Source: Sinosporangium siamense (GTDB lineage Bacteria > Actinomycetota > Actinomycetes > Streptosporangiales > Streptosporangiaceae). Taken from it: a stretch of DNA of 64,000 nt. The position numbers were made by a program, and so were the translations under genes. The notes beneath the pieces were generated by a model. The model saw only the letters and a list, made by a program, of their open reading frames with translations, searched no databases and was not told the origin of the DNA. Shown here one piece after another: positions 43,963 through 54,300 of this stretch. Within the stretch, counting starts at the first letter, position 1. Every line of letters starts with the position of its first letter. The stretch is taken from NCBI RefSeq assembly GCF_016863435.1, contig NZ_BOOW01000012.1, forward strand, positions 124,001-188,000. The letters run 5' to 3'.

Positions 43963-44360
43963 AAATAGTTGGATCTCTTTGCCGTGGTCAGACGCGATGA
44001 GGTTGAGTAACCGACGGCTTTAACCCTGCTCAGGCTAGGTCGGTGACACGGCGGATGCATGTGATGCAGGACACGCTTAATCGGCATTTAATACGGACTT
44101 AAGCCAATAAGATATGTGACGGTCCGTGCACGCTGCGTATACAAAATTCAGGCGCGGTGTGCGGCCGGGAAGTGATATCACCTTTGGTGGACCCTCCACG
44201 GGGGAGTGAGGCTCTTTCACCGCGTCGTGCAGCGCTTTTCGCGCGCCGTGACGGCGGTCATGCGCCCCCTGCGGAGTGGGCGTCGTTTCGCGGACGGTTC
44301 CGCGGGCGAGGTCGGCAGGGGAAGAGACGCGGGGTGAGATCCGCCGGAGGGAGTCGCAAG

Positions 44361-44822
44361 GTGAGGTTCCGCCGCACGGCCTGTTCACTCGCGCTGGTCG
44401 CGACGGCCTGCGGGTGCGGCATCCAGCCGACCGGAGTCGTGGATGCGGGTGAGCACCCCTGGGGTGCGGCCTCCGGCACGAGGCTTTACTTCGTGTCGGC
44501 CGGGCGGCTGTCCACCGCCGGCCGCCCGGGCCGGGGTGTCGGGCCGGCCGAGGCGGTCAAGCTGGTTTTGCGCGGTCCAAGCCGCGCCGAGCGCGAGCGG
44601 GGCCTCACCGGCGCGGTGCCGGCCGGGGTCACCGTCAAGGTGGCGGCCGAGGGCGAGTCGGTCACCCTGACCCCCGATCGGGCGCTGTCGCGCCTGGCCG
44701 AGGGCCAGCTCGTGTGCACCGCCGCCGAGGCGCAGGCGGCCGGCCGGGGAGTGCCCCTGTCGTCGGTCAAGGTCACCGTGGTGGCGGGCACCCCGACCGG
44801 CTGCGACGCCTACCTGAGGTGA
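44361..44822 (+). CDS. small lipoprotein, GerMN-like
   Basis: A 153-residue protein with a short signal peptide and a Cys near ATACGCGIQPTG, a probable lipid-attachment site although the lipobox is not canonical. The body AVKLVLRGPSRAERERGL, TGAVPAGVTVKV and the final VKVTVVAG resemble a GerMN domain, a small module in spore and cell-envelope lipoproteins. GTG 44361 has GGAGGGAG 7 nt upstream. The frame is open further upstream, but without signal-peptide character. Function unknown. Confidence 0.75.
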   Translation: MRFRRTACSLALVATACGCGIQPTGVVDAGEHPWGAASGTRLYFVSAGRLSTAGRPGRGVGPAEAVKLVLRGPSRAERERGLTGAVPAGVTVKVAAEGESVTLTPDRALSRLAEGQLVCTAAEAQAAGRGVPLSSVKVTVVAGTPTGCDAYLR

Positions 44823-44835
44823 GGCCCGGGGCCGC

Positions 44836-44864
44836 ACGGCGGAGGCCGCGCAGGCCTCCGCCGT
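44836..44864. terminator. bidirectional terminator between convergent genes
   Basis: ACGGCGGAGGCC (44836-44847) and GGCCTCCGCCGT (44853-44864) form a perfect 12-bp stem with a 5-nt loop, between the stops at 44822 (+) and 44874 (-). Confidence 0.8.
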
Positions 44865-44873
44865 ACAACGGCG

Positions 44874-46463
44874 TCAGCGCACCTCGTAGACCGCCGTGGT
44901 GCCGCTGACCTCGTTGCCGACGACCAGCAGGGGCTTGCGGGTGGGGCTGTCCTTGGCGGGGATGAACAGCACACCTTCGGGGCCGACGTCGCCCGCCGTG
45001 CCCTCGGCCACCGAGCCGGAGAAGTTGCGGGTGTTCACATAGCCCGCGAGGTCGGGGTCGCGGGGGTCGCTCACGTCGTAGGCGACGATGCCGCCGACCC
45101 GCTCCAGCCCGACGAAGGCGTAGGTGCGCCGCCCGACCTGGCCCACGGCGAGGCCCTCGGGCTCGGGGCCCTTGTTGTCGCTGCGGGTGTCGGTCGTGCC
45201 GTTGGCCTCGTTGTCGGTGTTGAAGTGCGCGGGCAGCCTGCTCTCGATGAGGCGCTCGAGCTCGTCGCCCGAGTCCCACACGAGGCGCCCCGACCCGCTG
45301 AACACCGAGATGGACCGGGTGCCGAACGCGCGCAGTTCGGTGTAGACGCCGGAGGGGTCCTTCGGCGAGTCGGCGGCGACGTTGAGCCGGCCGAGCTCGT
45401 TGTCCTTCTTGAGCGTGGTGGCGTCGGGGAAGACGTTCAAGGAGAGCGGGAGGTCCTTCACCCGCACCTCGTCGGCGTGGCACTCCCAGTCGCGGCCGTC
45501 GCCCTCGCCCGCGGTGACCACGTACGACCGTCCCTGGGCACGGAAGTGCGCGATGGAGTCGGGCATGTACATGCCCTTGACCGGCCGGGGCCGGATGTCG
45601 GTCTTGCCGTCCTTGTCGGAGGCGTCCATGCCGCTCTTCGACCAGTCCTTCAGGCCGAGCGGCACCACGCTTCTGATCTGGGCCTTCTTGAGGTCGACGA
45701 CGGCGAGAGCGTTGTTCTCCTGCAACGTCACCCAGGCCGTGTTCCCGTGGACGGTGATGTACTCCGGTTCGAGGTCCCGTGCCACCGACGCCCCCGGCCC
45801 GGTGATCCGCACCCCCGCCTCCTTCAGCTCGGCGGCCTTGGAGTCGAAGGCGGTGAAGCCGGCCGTGCGCACGGTGCCTTGGCGCACGTCCACGATGCTC
45901 ACCGAGCCCTCGGGGTCGACGACCTGGCCGGGGCAGTAGGACGAGGGCTCACCCTCGTTCGCCACCACGAGCTGCTTGCCGTCCTCGGTGAAGGTCACCA
46001 TGTCGGGCAGCGAGCCCACCTGGACGTCGCGGATCTTCGCGCCGGTGCGCGCCTCGAAGAGCGTGACCGTGCCGGGGTCGGTCTTCACCGCGGCCTGCTG
46101 CGCCACCGCCACCACACCCTTGCGTACGGCGACGCTGTTGGCACCGGGTGTGTCGAGTGTGATGACCTTGCGCGGGGTGCGCGGGTCGGAGATGTCCAGG
46201 ACATCGACCGTTCCGGCCTTGGCGTTGACGACGAACACCCGGCGGGTGGCCGCGTCGTAAGCCGTGATCTCCGAGGCGCCCGCCGCCACGGTGCCCGTCG
46301 TGTAGCGGCCGAGGAAGGCGAGGTCGAGGTCGCCCGAAACCGGCTTGGCGGCGGGGGAGGCCGAAGCGGCGGCGGGGGCCGCGGTCAGGAGCCCGCTGAA
46401 CAGCAGGCATGCCGCGGCCAGGGAAGAAAGGGGGGTGTTGGTACGCATAAGGCGGATTGTCAT
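44874..46463 (-). CDS. secreted choice-of-anchor I family protein
   Basis: A 529-residue exported protein; the signal peptide ends near PAAASA (about residue 35). The mature part is a beta-propeller-like repeat protein: ASEITAYDAATRRVFVVN, GTVDVLDISDPRTP, GANSVAVRKGVVAVA, MVTFTEDGKQLVVANEGEPS and EPEYITVHGNTAWVTLQENN. These are the hallmark segments of the choice-of-anchor I group, often annotated as alkaline-phosphatase-like. No C-terminal anchor is visible here, so it should be released or wall-bound. Enzymatic activity is uncertain. Confidence 0.9.
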   Translation of the reverse strand: MTIRLMRTNTPLSSLAAACLLFSGLLTAAPAAASASPAAKPVSGDLDLAFLGRYTTGTVAAGASEITAYDAATRRVFVVNAKAGTVDVLDISDPRTPRKVITLDTPGANSVAVRKGVVAVAQQAAVKTDPGTVTLFEARTGAKIRDVQVGSLPDMVTFTEDGKQLVVANEGEPSSYCPGQVVDPEGSVSIVDVRQGTVRTAGFTAFDSKAAELKEAGVRITGPGASVARDLEPEYITVHGNTAWVTLQENNALAVVDLKKAQIRSVVPLGLKDWSKSGMDASDKDGKTDIRPRPVKGMYMPDSIAHFRAQGRSYVVTAGEGDGRDWECHADEVRVKDLPLSLNVFPDATTLKKDNELGRLNVAADSPKDPSGVYTELRAFGTRSISVFSGSGRLVWDSGDELERLIESRLPAHFNTDNEANGTTDTRSDNKGPEPEGLAVGQVGRRTYAFVGLERVGGIVAYDVSDPRDPDLAGYVNTRNFSGSVAEGTAGDVGPEGVLFIPAKDSPTRKPLLVVGNEVSGTTAVYEVR

Positions 46464-46771
46464 CCCATGTCGTGACCAGTAGGTGCCCCAAAGATGACTG
46501 ATCGTCTAACCGCAACGCAACCTATTCCGGCACAACCGTTTCAAGCACGTTCCAGAGCCGAAGCGCGTTCGGCCTCACTTTCGGGCGTCGTCTGGAACAT
46601 TCCAATGTCCGCCTCCGGACAGACGGGCTTCGAATCCCTCATAACACCGCATCTCCCACCACCACGCATATCCGCCCGCGAAAGCCATATGGCCCGCCCC
46701 GGCCTTTCGGCGGGACGGGCCACGGAGGGGACGCCGCTGAAAATCGCTGGAACGATTCAGCGGAGATGCGC
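46464..46771. other. non-coding stretch with a terminator-like hairpin
   Basis: Upstream region of the choice-of-anchor I gene and 3' region of the protease remnant. GGCCCGCCCCG (46691-46701) and CGGGACGGGCC (46711-46721) form a stem with one mismatch, a likely terminator of the former minus-strand protease gene. No gene seen. Confidence 0.5.
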
Positions 46772-47492
46772 TCACGACCTCCTCCGGACGCCACACGAGT
46801 TCGCCGGCGACGTTGTCCGGGCACCCGGGCGCCGCGGGCGGCACTCGGGCACATGAAGCCGATGGAGCCGATGGAACGGCGGCCCGGCGGCTACGGTGTC
46901 GGGCGCGAGGTCGGGGCGCGGGTTGCGATATGCCGAGTCCCTCGGCGCGAGCAGCCACTCTCCGGATTGCAGAATCGCGGACTCGGGGCAGTTCCACTCG
47001 CCCGTGCACGCCCTGGCGGCGATCCATTTGGCTCCGGGGGCCACGCCGACGACTCTGCCCGCTCCGTCGTCGCCCACCATGGTGCCCATGGTGTGGGTGC
47101 CGTCACCCGAGCCGTCGCAGGGGTCGTCACTGGGGCAGTCGCCCGCTGCATTGAACCAGTTGTAGTTGTGGTCGACGCTGCCGTCGGGCTTCTTGCCGCG
47201 GTACTGCGCGGCAAGCGCGGGGTGGTCGAACTTCACACCGGCGTCGATGTCGGCCACGACGATGTTCTCGCCACGTGTGCCGAGTTCGGTCCACACACGG
47301 GGGGCGTTGATGTGCTTGATGTTCCAGTTCGCGGCGGTCGCCGTGGCTTTCGCGGTCGCCTTCGTGGCGCGGCGGGTATTCTCCGGGGGCTTGACGGTCT
47401 GGACGGGGTCGACGCGCAACACCTCGGGGCGTTTCGCGATCGAGGTGGCCAGGGCGTAAGGATGTTCGCCAATATCGGTGGGACTTGGTCAT
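46772..47492 (-). pseudogene. remnant of an S8 serine protease gene
   Basis: The start is well kept: AAGGAGG before ATG 47492, then MTKSHRYWRTSL as in the neighbouring paralogue (MSKSRRYLRTTL). The next 100-odd codons, covering signal peptide and propeptide, are deleted with a frame change. In another frame, ATSIAKRPEVLRVDPVQTV is followed by recognisable catalytic domain: INAPRVWTELGTRGENIV, ADIDAGVKFDHPAL and SGDGTHTMGTMVGDDG, where the catalytic His is Asp. Homology ends at RPDLAPDTV; the Ser region and all later domains are gone. Clearly a dead copy. Confidence 0.85.
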
Positions 47493-47529
47493 GCGACCTC
47501 CTTAGCGGGGCGTCTGTTCCGTTTTGCAG

Positions 47530-47572
47530 AAAAAGAGGGTGACGGCCCGCCTCGTCGGAACAAGGCGGGCCG
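47530..47572 (-). terminator. terminator of the pseudoprotease gene
   Basis: CGGCCCGCCT (47543-47552) pairs with AGGCGGGCCG (47563-47572). On the minus strand the stem is followed, after about 8 nt, by a run of five T. It lies 57 nt past the pseudoprotease stop, just before the start region of the remnant. Confidence 0.65.
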
Positions 47573-47628
47573 CGGTTCTTCAAAGCGGACGGATCAGACG
47601 TTCAGCCCGTCTAGGGAGGGGCGGTGGC

Positions 47629-50232
47629 TCAGCCCGCCGGCTCTCGCAGTTTGAAGGTCAGGCTCTGCCCGTTGCGGAGCGCATCGGGGCTGTTGAAGGA
47701 GTATTCGAAGCCGGCGGTGCCGTTGTGGTTCTCCAGACCCACGGTCGTGCTGGCTCCGGCCTCGTCGGGATGGTCGATGCCGCGGTAGTGATAACCGACC
47801 GTGCCGTCCTCGCCGATGACCGCGGAGACGGAAAGGCGTTTGGTCTTGTCGCGGAGGAAGTGGACGCTACGCCACTCGACGACATACTTCCGGTCCGGTG
47901 CTGTGCCGTACGTGCCGGTGTAGATGCCGGAGCGGTTGTCGAGGCTGAGATATCTCCAATAGGCGAAGAGCGATCCGTTCGGGTTTTGATAGCTGGGCAG
48001 CTTGGTGTTCAGGCCGATGGTGTAGTTGCTGGCGAAGTTGATGTATCCGAAACTGCTGACCCGCGCCGTGGTGTGGCTCTGGCCGTAGAGCGTGAACGGG
48101 AACGGCAGGGTGATGTTCACGCCAAAGTTGCTGTCGGGTGTGACCTTTTCCAGGCCCTGGAGATAGTTGTTCGGCCCGGGCGTGCACATATAGCCGAAGG
48201 CGTCGACGCGTGAGGGCAGTTCGGCGTTGTCGGTCAGTCTGCCGCTCACATTGATCGGGCGGTAGACGGTGTTCTCGCAGCGGGAGGAGGAGACGGTCCG
48301 CAGCGTGTGCGCGCCGTGGGCCACCTGGAGCTGGTAACGCCCGTTGGCGTTCGTCCTCGCGAAGACCGAGGTGCCGAGGACGGAGACCACGGCGCCCGCA
48401 CGGGGCTGCCCGCCGACGGTGATCGTCCCGGACACGATGGATGTGCGGCTCGGCGTCAGCACCACATGCGCGGTGGCGGTCTGGTCCGCGACGACTGTCG
48501 CGGTCACGGCCGAGTCCCGGAAGCCGTAGTGCCGGACGCCGACCTGATATTGCCCCGCGGGGAGACGGGACAGACTCCAGGTGCCGTCCCCGGCGGTGGT
48601 CGTGGTGCGGGTCACCGGTCCTGCGACCTTCACCGTCACGCCGCCGATCCGCCCGGTCGGGTCCGTCGGAGGCGTCGGGCCGGTCACCGTGCCGCTCAGC
48701 GTGCCGGCCGGGACGACGGGCGCGTCCCGCACGGCGGCGTAGGCGTCGAGGCGCCCCTCGCCGGCGATGTTATTGTCGGCCGCGGTGCCGCCGCATCTTG
48801 TGTCGTCCACGTCGATCGCGGTGCCGTCGAGCAGCGCGCGCGTGGCGGGAATGTCGCCGATGAGGCCGGGTGCACGCGACCATATCAGCGCCACCGTGCC
48901 CGCCACATGCGAGGAGGCGATCGCGCTGCCGTTCGTCAGCAAGACGGTGTCGTCAGGGGCCGCAGTCGTGATCGACACACCGGGAGCGGTCAGGTTGGGC
49001 TTGATCTCGCCGTTCGCGCCGGGGCCTCGCTGGGAGAGGCGCGAGATCGTGCCGTCCTGCTCGTAGATGCCGACGCTGTAGTTCGCGGCCTCGGCGCCGG
49101 GACCGCTTGTGGTTCCGCAGCCGCCGTCCCAGAGGTCTCCGGAGGGGAAGACCGCGAAGATGCCCGCGGTGGTCCACGCCTCGACCAACGGCTGGTACCA
49201 CCACGGCGCCCAGCTCTGGGTCTGCCACGAGTTGGAGACGATGTCGGGCGCCAGGTCGGGCCGCGGGTTGTGGCCGCCGAGGTCGGTCGGAGCCAGCATC
49301 CACTGCGCCGACGCGAGCAGCGCGGAGTCGCCGCACCTTGAGACCTCGTCGCACGCCTTGGCGGCGATCCACTTCGCCCCCGGAGCTACCCCGACGCGGA
49401 AGCCGAGCGCCTCGCCGCCGACCATCACGCCGAGGTTGCCGGTGCCGTAGCTCCTGTCGTCGCAGGGGGCTTCGGTCGGGCACAACCGGTCCGGGTCGAA
49501 CCAGCTGTAGTTGTGGTCGACCGTGCCGTTGGCCTTCCGGCCGCGATATTGCGACTCCAGCGCGGGGTGGTCGAACTTCGCGCCGCTGTCGATGTTGCCC
49601 ACGACGATGTTCTCGCCGCGTGTGCCGAGCTCGTTCCACACGCGGGGGGCGTTGATGCTCTCGAGGTTCCAGGAGAGAACGCTTGCCGCCTTGGCCTTGC
49701 TGGCCGGCTTGCCTTCCCGCTTGGTTTCCGCCTTGTATTCCGCCTCGGCCTCCGGCTTCGGTTTGGCGGCGGGGGGAGCGGCGTCGGCGGGGAACTCGAC
49801 GGTCTCGACTGGGTCGATGCCGAGCACCTGCGGCAACTTGGCGATCGTGTCGGCGAGGGCGCGGTCGCCGCCCTTCACCTGAACGGCGTTGACGACCCAG
49901 TAGGGCGTGAACTCCGCGCCCGCCGCCGTCAGGAGCTTGCGGAGCTCGGCCTGGGAGGACTCGGCGTGTGTGGTCTTGGCCTCGTAGACCAGGCGGGCCT
50001 TGTCGGTCTTGGTGACGGCTCGCTTCGCCGAGGACAGGTCGGCGGAGTTGTTGAGACGCACCCAGAAGGCCGCTTTGCCGTCGCCTGCCAGGTCGGCGTG
50101 GACGGACTTGTGGATCTTGTCGGGGGAGAGAGCGGAGGAGCCGGCGAGGGCCGGGGCCTGGGAGACGATGAGCACTAGTGCAGCGGTGGTCGCACCTAAG
50201 GTCGTTCTCAAATATCGGCGGGATTTGCTCAC
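47629..50232 (-). CDS. S8-family protein with a degenerate active site (pseudoprotease)
   Basis: An 867-residue secreted protein: signal peptide (to about 30), I9-type propeptide (about 35-147), S8 domain (about 185-470), two carboxypeptidase-regulatory-like domains, and a nidogen-like beta domain ending at the C-terminus. Only the catalytic Asp is kept (NIDSG, Asp215). The His motif GHGTHTMG has become SYGTGNLG (Tyr262), the Ser motif GTSMAAPH is GSAIASSH (Ala437), and the oxyanion NGN is SGD. It lacks the BACON- and malectin-like tail of its paralogues. The frame is intact over 2.6 kb. GTG 50232 has AAGGAG 5 nt upstream, as in the paralogues. Confidence 0.9.
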   Translation of the reverse strand: MSKSRRYLRTTLGATTAALVLIVSQAPALAGSSALSPDKIHKSVHADLAGDGKAAFWVRLNNSADLSSAKRAVTKTDKARLVYEAKTTHAESSQAELRKLLTAAGAEFTPYWVVNAVQVKGGDRALADTIAKLPQVLGIDPVETVEFPADAAPPAAKPKPEAEAEYKAETKREGKPASKAKAASVLSWNLESINAPRVWNELGTRGENIVVGNIDSGAKFDHPALESQYRGRKANGTVDHNYSWFDPDRLCPTEAPCDDRSYGTGNLGVMVGGEALGFRVGVAPGAKWIAAKACDEVSRCGDSALLASAQWMLAPTDLGGHNPRPDLAPDIVSNSWQTQSWAPWWYQPLVEAWTTAGIFAVFPSGDLWDGGCGTTSGPGAEAANYSVGIYEQDGTISRLSQRGPGANGEIKPNLTAPGVSITTAAPDDTVLLTNGSAIASSHVAGTVALIWSRAPGLIGDIPATRALLDGTAIDVDDTRCGGTAADNNIAGEGRLDAYAAVRDAPVVPAGTLSGTVTGPTPPTDPTGRIGGVTVKVAGPVTRTTTTAGDGTWSLSRLPAGQYQVGVRHYGFRDSAVTATVVADQTATAHVVLTPSRTSIVSGTITVGGQPRAGAVVSVLGTSVFARTNANGRYQLQVAHGAHTLRTVSSSRCENTVYRPINVSGRLTDNAELPSRVDAFGYMCTPGPNNYLQGLEKVTPDSNFGVNITLPFPFTLYGQSHTTARVSSFGYINFASNYTIGLNTKLPSYQNPNGSLFAYWRYLSLDNRSGIYTGTYGTAPDRKYVVEWRSVHFLRDKTKRLSVSAVIGEDGTVGYHYRGIDHPDEAGASTTVGLENHNGTAGFEYSFNSPDALRNGQSLTFKLREPAG

Positions 50233-50322
50233 ACGCACTCCTTCGTAGGGCATGGCTGCCCAATAGGCGATGAATGATGATGAAGAACCCCCGATGAGAA
50301 TATCGATGCTGTTGTGACCACG

Positions 50323-50343
50323 TTTCAAGTTGTGAGTTGGTAA
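50323..50343 (-). promoter_or_regulatory. conserved upstream element, pseudoprotease gene
   Basis: On the minus strand a GTTAC-CAAC stretch is followed by CTTGAAA (50329-50323), 91 nt before the GTG start. The same GTTA(T/C)C...CTTGAAA arrangement occurs 95 nt before the proteases starting at 51309 and, in part, 55277. Confidence 0.5.
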
Positions 50344-51159
50344 CAATTGATATGGTGCGCGCAAATGCGGGAAATGTGGTGTCCATATTGGAGTCTTTTC
50401 CTGCGCATCGGCCCGCCCCGCCGGCGGTGACGCCCCGGTGACCGCCGCCGCGAGGATGTCGAGGTGTCCCCTCACATGTTGTTGTCGGCTGTCGTGCCGC
50501 TCGACGTCGGTGGCTGCGCCGCCGTGGCCGGCCCGCCCGCATCCGTCGACGCCGGGGGAGGTCTGTCCCCTGAGGGCAGGTGCCGACCTCTATGGTGCGC
50601 GTGGTGAATAGTGGAGCCAATATGCCGATATTTCAATATTTAATGGTTTAACAATCGGCGAGTGTGGGCTGATGGGAGAAAGGTGCCGTCCCAATTGGGG
50701 CGGCTCTGCTCTATCCTGCGATTCGCGCCATGTCAACCCGTAAAAGTCGGCGGCCCCGGTTTGCGGCGGGATTGGCGCCTGCCTGGCTCCGCCGTACGGG
50801 GATGCAGGTTCGGCGCTCGTTAGAACGGGCCAATTCCGCCGGCAAGGCCGCGGCGCGAGGGTGGACCGGTCGCTGTCAAGTGTTCGGCGGGCCGGTGGGA
50901 GCGTCGCGCCCGGGGTCGCGGTGCGCCGCGCGCCCGCCTGGACCTGGGGAAACGTTATCCGGCCGCACCGCTCCCGAAGGACCGGCGGACTTCGAGTCTG
51001 ACGCGTGCCTCAGGTTCGATATTTATGCATGTTTCCGCAGACAGCCCTGGTCAGGGGAAGGGGGAGCGTGTCGTTTCCGCAGGTCGCGGATGCCCCGGAG
51101 GGAGGGGGCCTGCGGAAATCGGCAATGGTCGCGGACGCAGGACTTCCCAATGAGAACGG

Positions 51160-51222
51160 TCCATTTTCAACACTTCTTACGACATTTAGATCGTTATCAA
51201 AACAAACCTTGAAATGTTGACA
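51160..51222 (+). promoter_or_regulatory. conserved upstream element, first tandem protease
   Basis: The segment contains GGTCCATTTTC, CTTACGAC (51176-51183), GATCGTTATC and CCTTGAAA (51207-51214). It aligns nearly gap-free with 55130-55182. CCTTGAAA ends 95 nt before the start codon in both. TTGACA at 51217-51222 may be a -35 box in this copy only. Confidence 0.6.
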
Positions 51223-51308
51223 TATAGGGATCACCATTCTCCACGTGAGTCGTAAAGATCAACAAGACCCCGCGACGGGACACGCCCGCCTCGCCTGAAG
51301 GAGATTGT

Positions 51309-54300
51309 GTGTCCAAATACCCTCGAACTTGGCAATCTGCCCTTACTGGAACAGTAGCGTCGCTTGCTCTTCTGCTCCCCCAGAGCGCGGCAGTCGCGGC
51401 GGCCCCCGAGCCCGACAAGATCCACGCGGCGGTGCGAGCCGACCTGGCGGCCGACGACAAGGCGACCTTCTGGGTGCACCTCAAAGGAGCGGCCGACCTC
51501 AGCTCCGCCACCAGAGCGAAATCCAAAACGGATAAAGCCCAGCAGGTGTACCGCGCCAAGACCGAGTACGCCAAGGCTTCCCAGGCCGAGCTCATCAAAC
51601 TGCTCAAAGCCTCCGGCGCCGACTACAAACCCTTCTGGATCGCGAACGCCGTCCAGGTGACGGGCAACGCCAAACTGGCCGATGAGGTCGTCAGGACGCC
51701 GCAAGTGGTGCGCATCGACCCGGTGCGCGACATCAAGCTGCCCGACCCCATCCGCGGCAAGGAGACGGCCAAGGTCAACGCGATCGAGTGGAACATCGAT
51801 CGTGTCAACGCTCCGAGGGTGTGGAACGACCTGGGCGTCCGCGGCGAGGGCATCGTCGTGGGGAACATCGACAGCGGCGTGCAGTGGGACCACCCAGCCC
51901 TCGCCGCGAAATATCGCGGCAAGAAGCCCGACAACACCGTCGACCACAATTACAACTGGTTCGACCCCGCGGGCATCTGCTCCGCCGGCACACCCTGCGA
52001 CAACAACGGCCACGGCACCCACACCATGGGCACCATGGTCGGCGACGACGGCGCCGGCAACACGATCGGCGTGGCCCCCGAGGCCAAGTGGATCGCCGCC
52101 AAGGGCTGCGAGACCAACGGCTGCTCCGAGGCGTCCCTGCTCGCCTCCGGCCAGTGGATGCTCGCCCCCACCGACCTCAACGGGCAGAACCCCCGCCCGG
52201 ACCTCGCCCCCGACATCGTGAACAACTCGTGGGGCGGCGCCGGCTTCGACCCGTGGTACAAGAACATCGTCGACTCTTGGGTGGCGGCGGGCATATTCCC
52301 GTCGTTCTCCAACGGCAACGTCACCGGCGCGGGCTGCAACTCCAGCGGCTCCCCGGGGCAATACATCTCCAGCTACAGCTCCGGCGCGTTCGACATCAAC
52401 AACGCCATCGCGAGCTTCTCCACGCGCGGCAGCGGTGAGAACGGCGAGATCAAGCCCAACATCGCCGCCCCCGGCGTCAACGTGCGCTCCTCGGTGCCCG
52501 GCGGCTACGGCGCGTTGTCCGGCACCTCCATGTCGCAGCCGCACGTCTCGGCCACCGTCGCCCTGATGTGGTCGGCCTCGCCCGCGTTGCGCGGCGACAT
52601 CGCCGCCACGCGCGGCCTCCTCGACCGCACCGCGATCGACGTCGACGACACCCGCTGCGGCGGCACCGCGGCCGACAACAACATCTGGGGCGAGGGCCGC
52701 CTCGACTCGCTGGCCGCCGTCCAGGCGTCGCCCGCCGGCTCGCTCGGCGGCCTCACCGGCACCGTGACCAGCGGCGCGGCCCCCCTCGCCGGGGTGAGCG
52801 TCGCCGTCACCGGGCCGCTGTCGCGCTCGGTCGTCACCGGCGCCGACGGGACCTTCTCCCTGCCGCGCCTGCTCGTCGGCACCTACCAGGTCACGGCGCG
52901 CAAGTTCGGGTACGGCGACGCCACCGCCTCGGTCACCGTCGTCGCCGACCAGACGGCCACCCAGAACCTCGATCTGACCGCGAGCCCGTCGAGCGCGGTC
53001 TCAGGCACGGTCACGGTGGTCGGCACACCCGAGGCGGGCGCCACCGTCGAGGTGGCCGGCTCCCCGCTGAGCACGACGACCGACGCCGCCGGACGCTACC
53101 GGCTCACCGTGCCCCACGGCGCGCACGACCTCAAGGTCGGCGGCGGCAGCCGGTGCGCGGGCAGCTCCACCGTGGCGATCCAGGTGGCCGCCGACCTCAC
53201 CAAGGACGTCGACCTGCCGCGCCGCACGGACAACTTCGGCTACATCTGCTCACCGGGCGCCGAGCCGTACATCGCGGGCACGACCCGGGAGGCGCTCACC
53301 GGCGACGACGAGACCCAGCCGATCACGCTGCCCTTCGCCTTCCCGCTCTACGGCGCGGCCTACAGCAGCGGGTGGATCAGCAGCAACGGCTACGTGAACT
53401 TCGTCGGCCGCTCCAACACCGCCACCAACAGCGCATTGCCCGCCACCGCTGCCCCGAACGCGGGCGTCTATCCCTTCTGGGATGACCTGGTGCTCGACAC
53501 CGAGTCGGGTGTCTACACCGCCACGCAGGGCACGGCGCCGCGGCGCACTTTCGTCATCGAGTGGCGCAACGTCAGCTTCTACGACGATCCCACCCGCCGT
53601 GTCTCGTTCTCCGCGCTGCTCGGGGAGGACGGCTCCGTCGACTTCCGCTACCAGGGCCTCGACGGCGACCTCGAGTACGGCGGAAGCGCGACGGTCGGCG
53701 TGGAGAACGCCACCGGCACCGACGGCTTCGAATACTCCCGCAACGCCCCGGTGCTGCGTGACGCCCAGAGCCTGAGGATCATCGCCGGCCGGCACGGACT
53801 GGTCACCGGCGTCGTGACCGACGCCAATGACAACGACCCGCTGGCCGGCGCTGTCGTCAGGGTCGGCGAGACGTCCTTCACCACAGGCGCCGACGGCCGC
53901 TTCTTCGGCCAGGTGCCCACGGGTGACTACCGGGCCGAGGTGTCCAAGGAGCACTACGGCACCGTCTTCCAGGACGTCTCGGTCACCCCCGGTGCTCTGG
54001 TCACCGCCAGCACCGCCCTCATCACCGGCCGGGTCACCGCCGACGTGGACGACGTCACCCTGGTGATGCCGGCCGCCGTCACCCGGACGGGGTCGGTCAA
54101 ACTCACCAACCTCGGCGGCGCCACCGCCTACACCATCGTCAGCGATTCGGCGCAGACCTGGCTCACCCTTACGCCCACCTCGGGTGACCTCGCCAACGGC
54201 GGCACGGTGACGCTGAAGGCCACCGCCTCGTCGGCCGGTGTGCCGCCGGGCACCGTACGCGTCGGGAAGTTCATCGTGCGCTCGGCCAGCGGGCGCAGGC

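Larger units (their letters stand above)
43840..44360. other. non-coding region between chitinase and lipoprotein genes
   Basis: This divergent intergenic region holds the chitinase promoter and operator described separately. The half nearer the lipoprotein gene is GC-rich and shows no clear promoter hexamers. No gene is supported on either strand. Confidence 0.45.
50233..51308. other. 1.1-kb non-coding region between divergent protease genes
   Basis: It is AT-rich near both ends, with conserved upstream elements for each protease gene, and GC-rich in the middle. A 160-residue frame at 50730-51212 is Arg-rich, has no ribosome site and no signature, and overlaps the conserved element, so I do not call it. 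Confidence 0.5.

Noticed and set aside
48953-50620. 555-residue minus-strand frame overlapping the pseudoprotease
   Set aside because: Out of frame with the conserved propeptide and S8 domain, and Arg-rich without motifs.
50730-51212. 160-residue frame between the divergent protease genes
   Set aside because: No ribosome site or family signature, Arg-rich, and it covers the conserved upstream element of the next gene.
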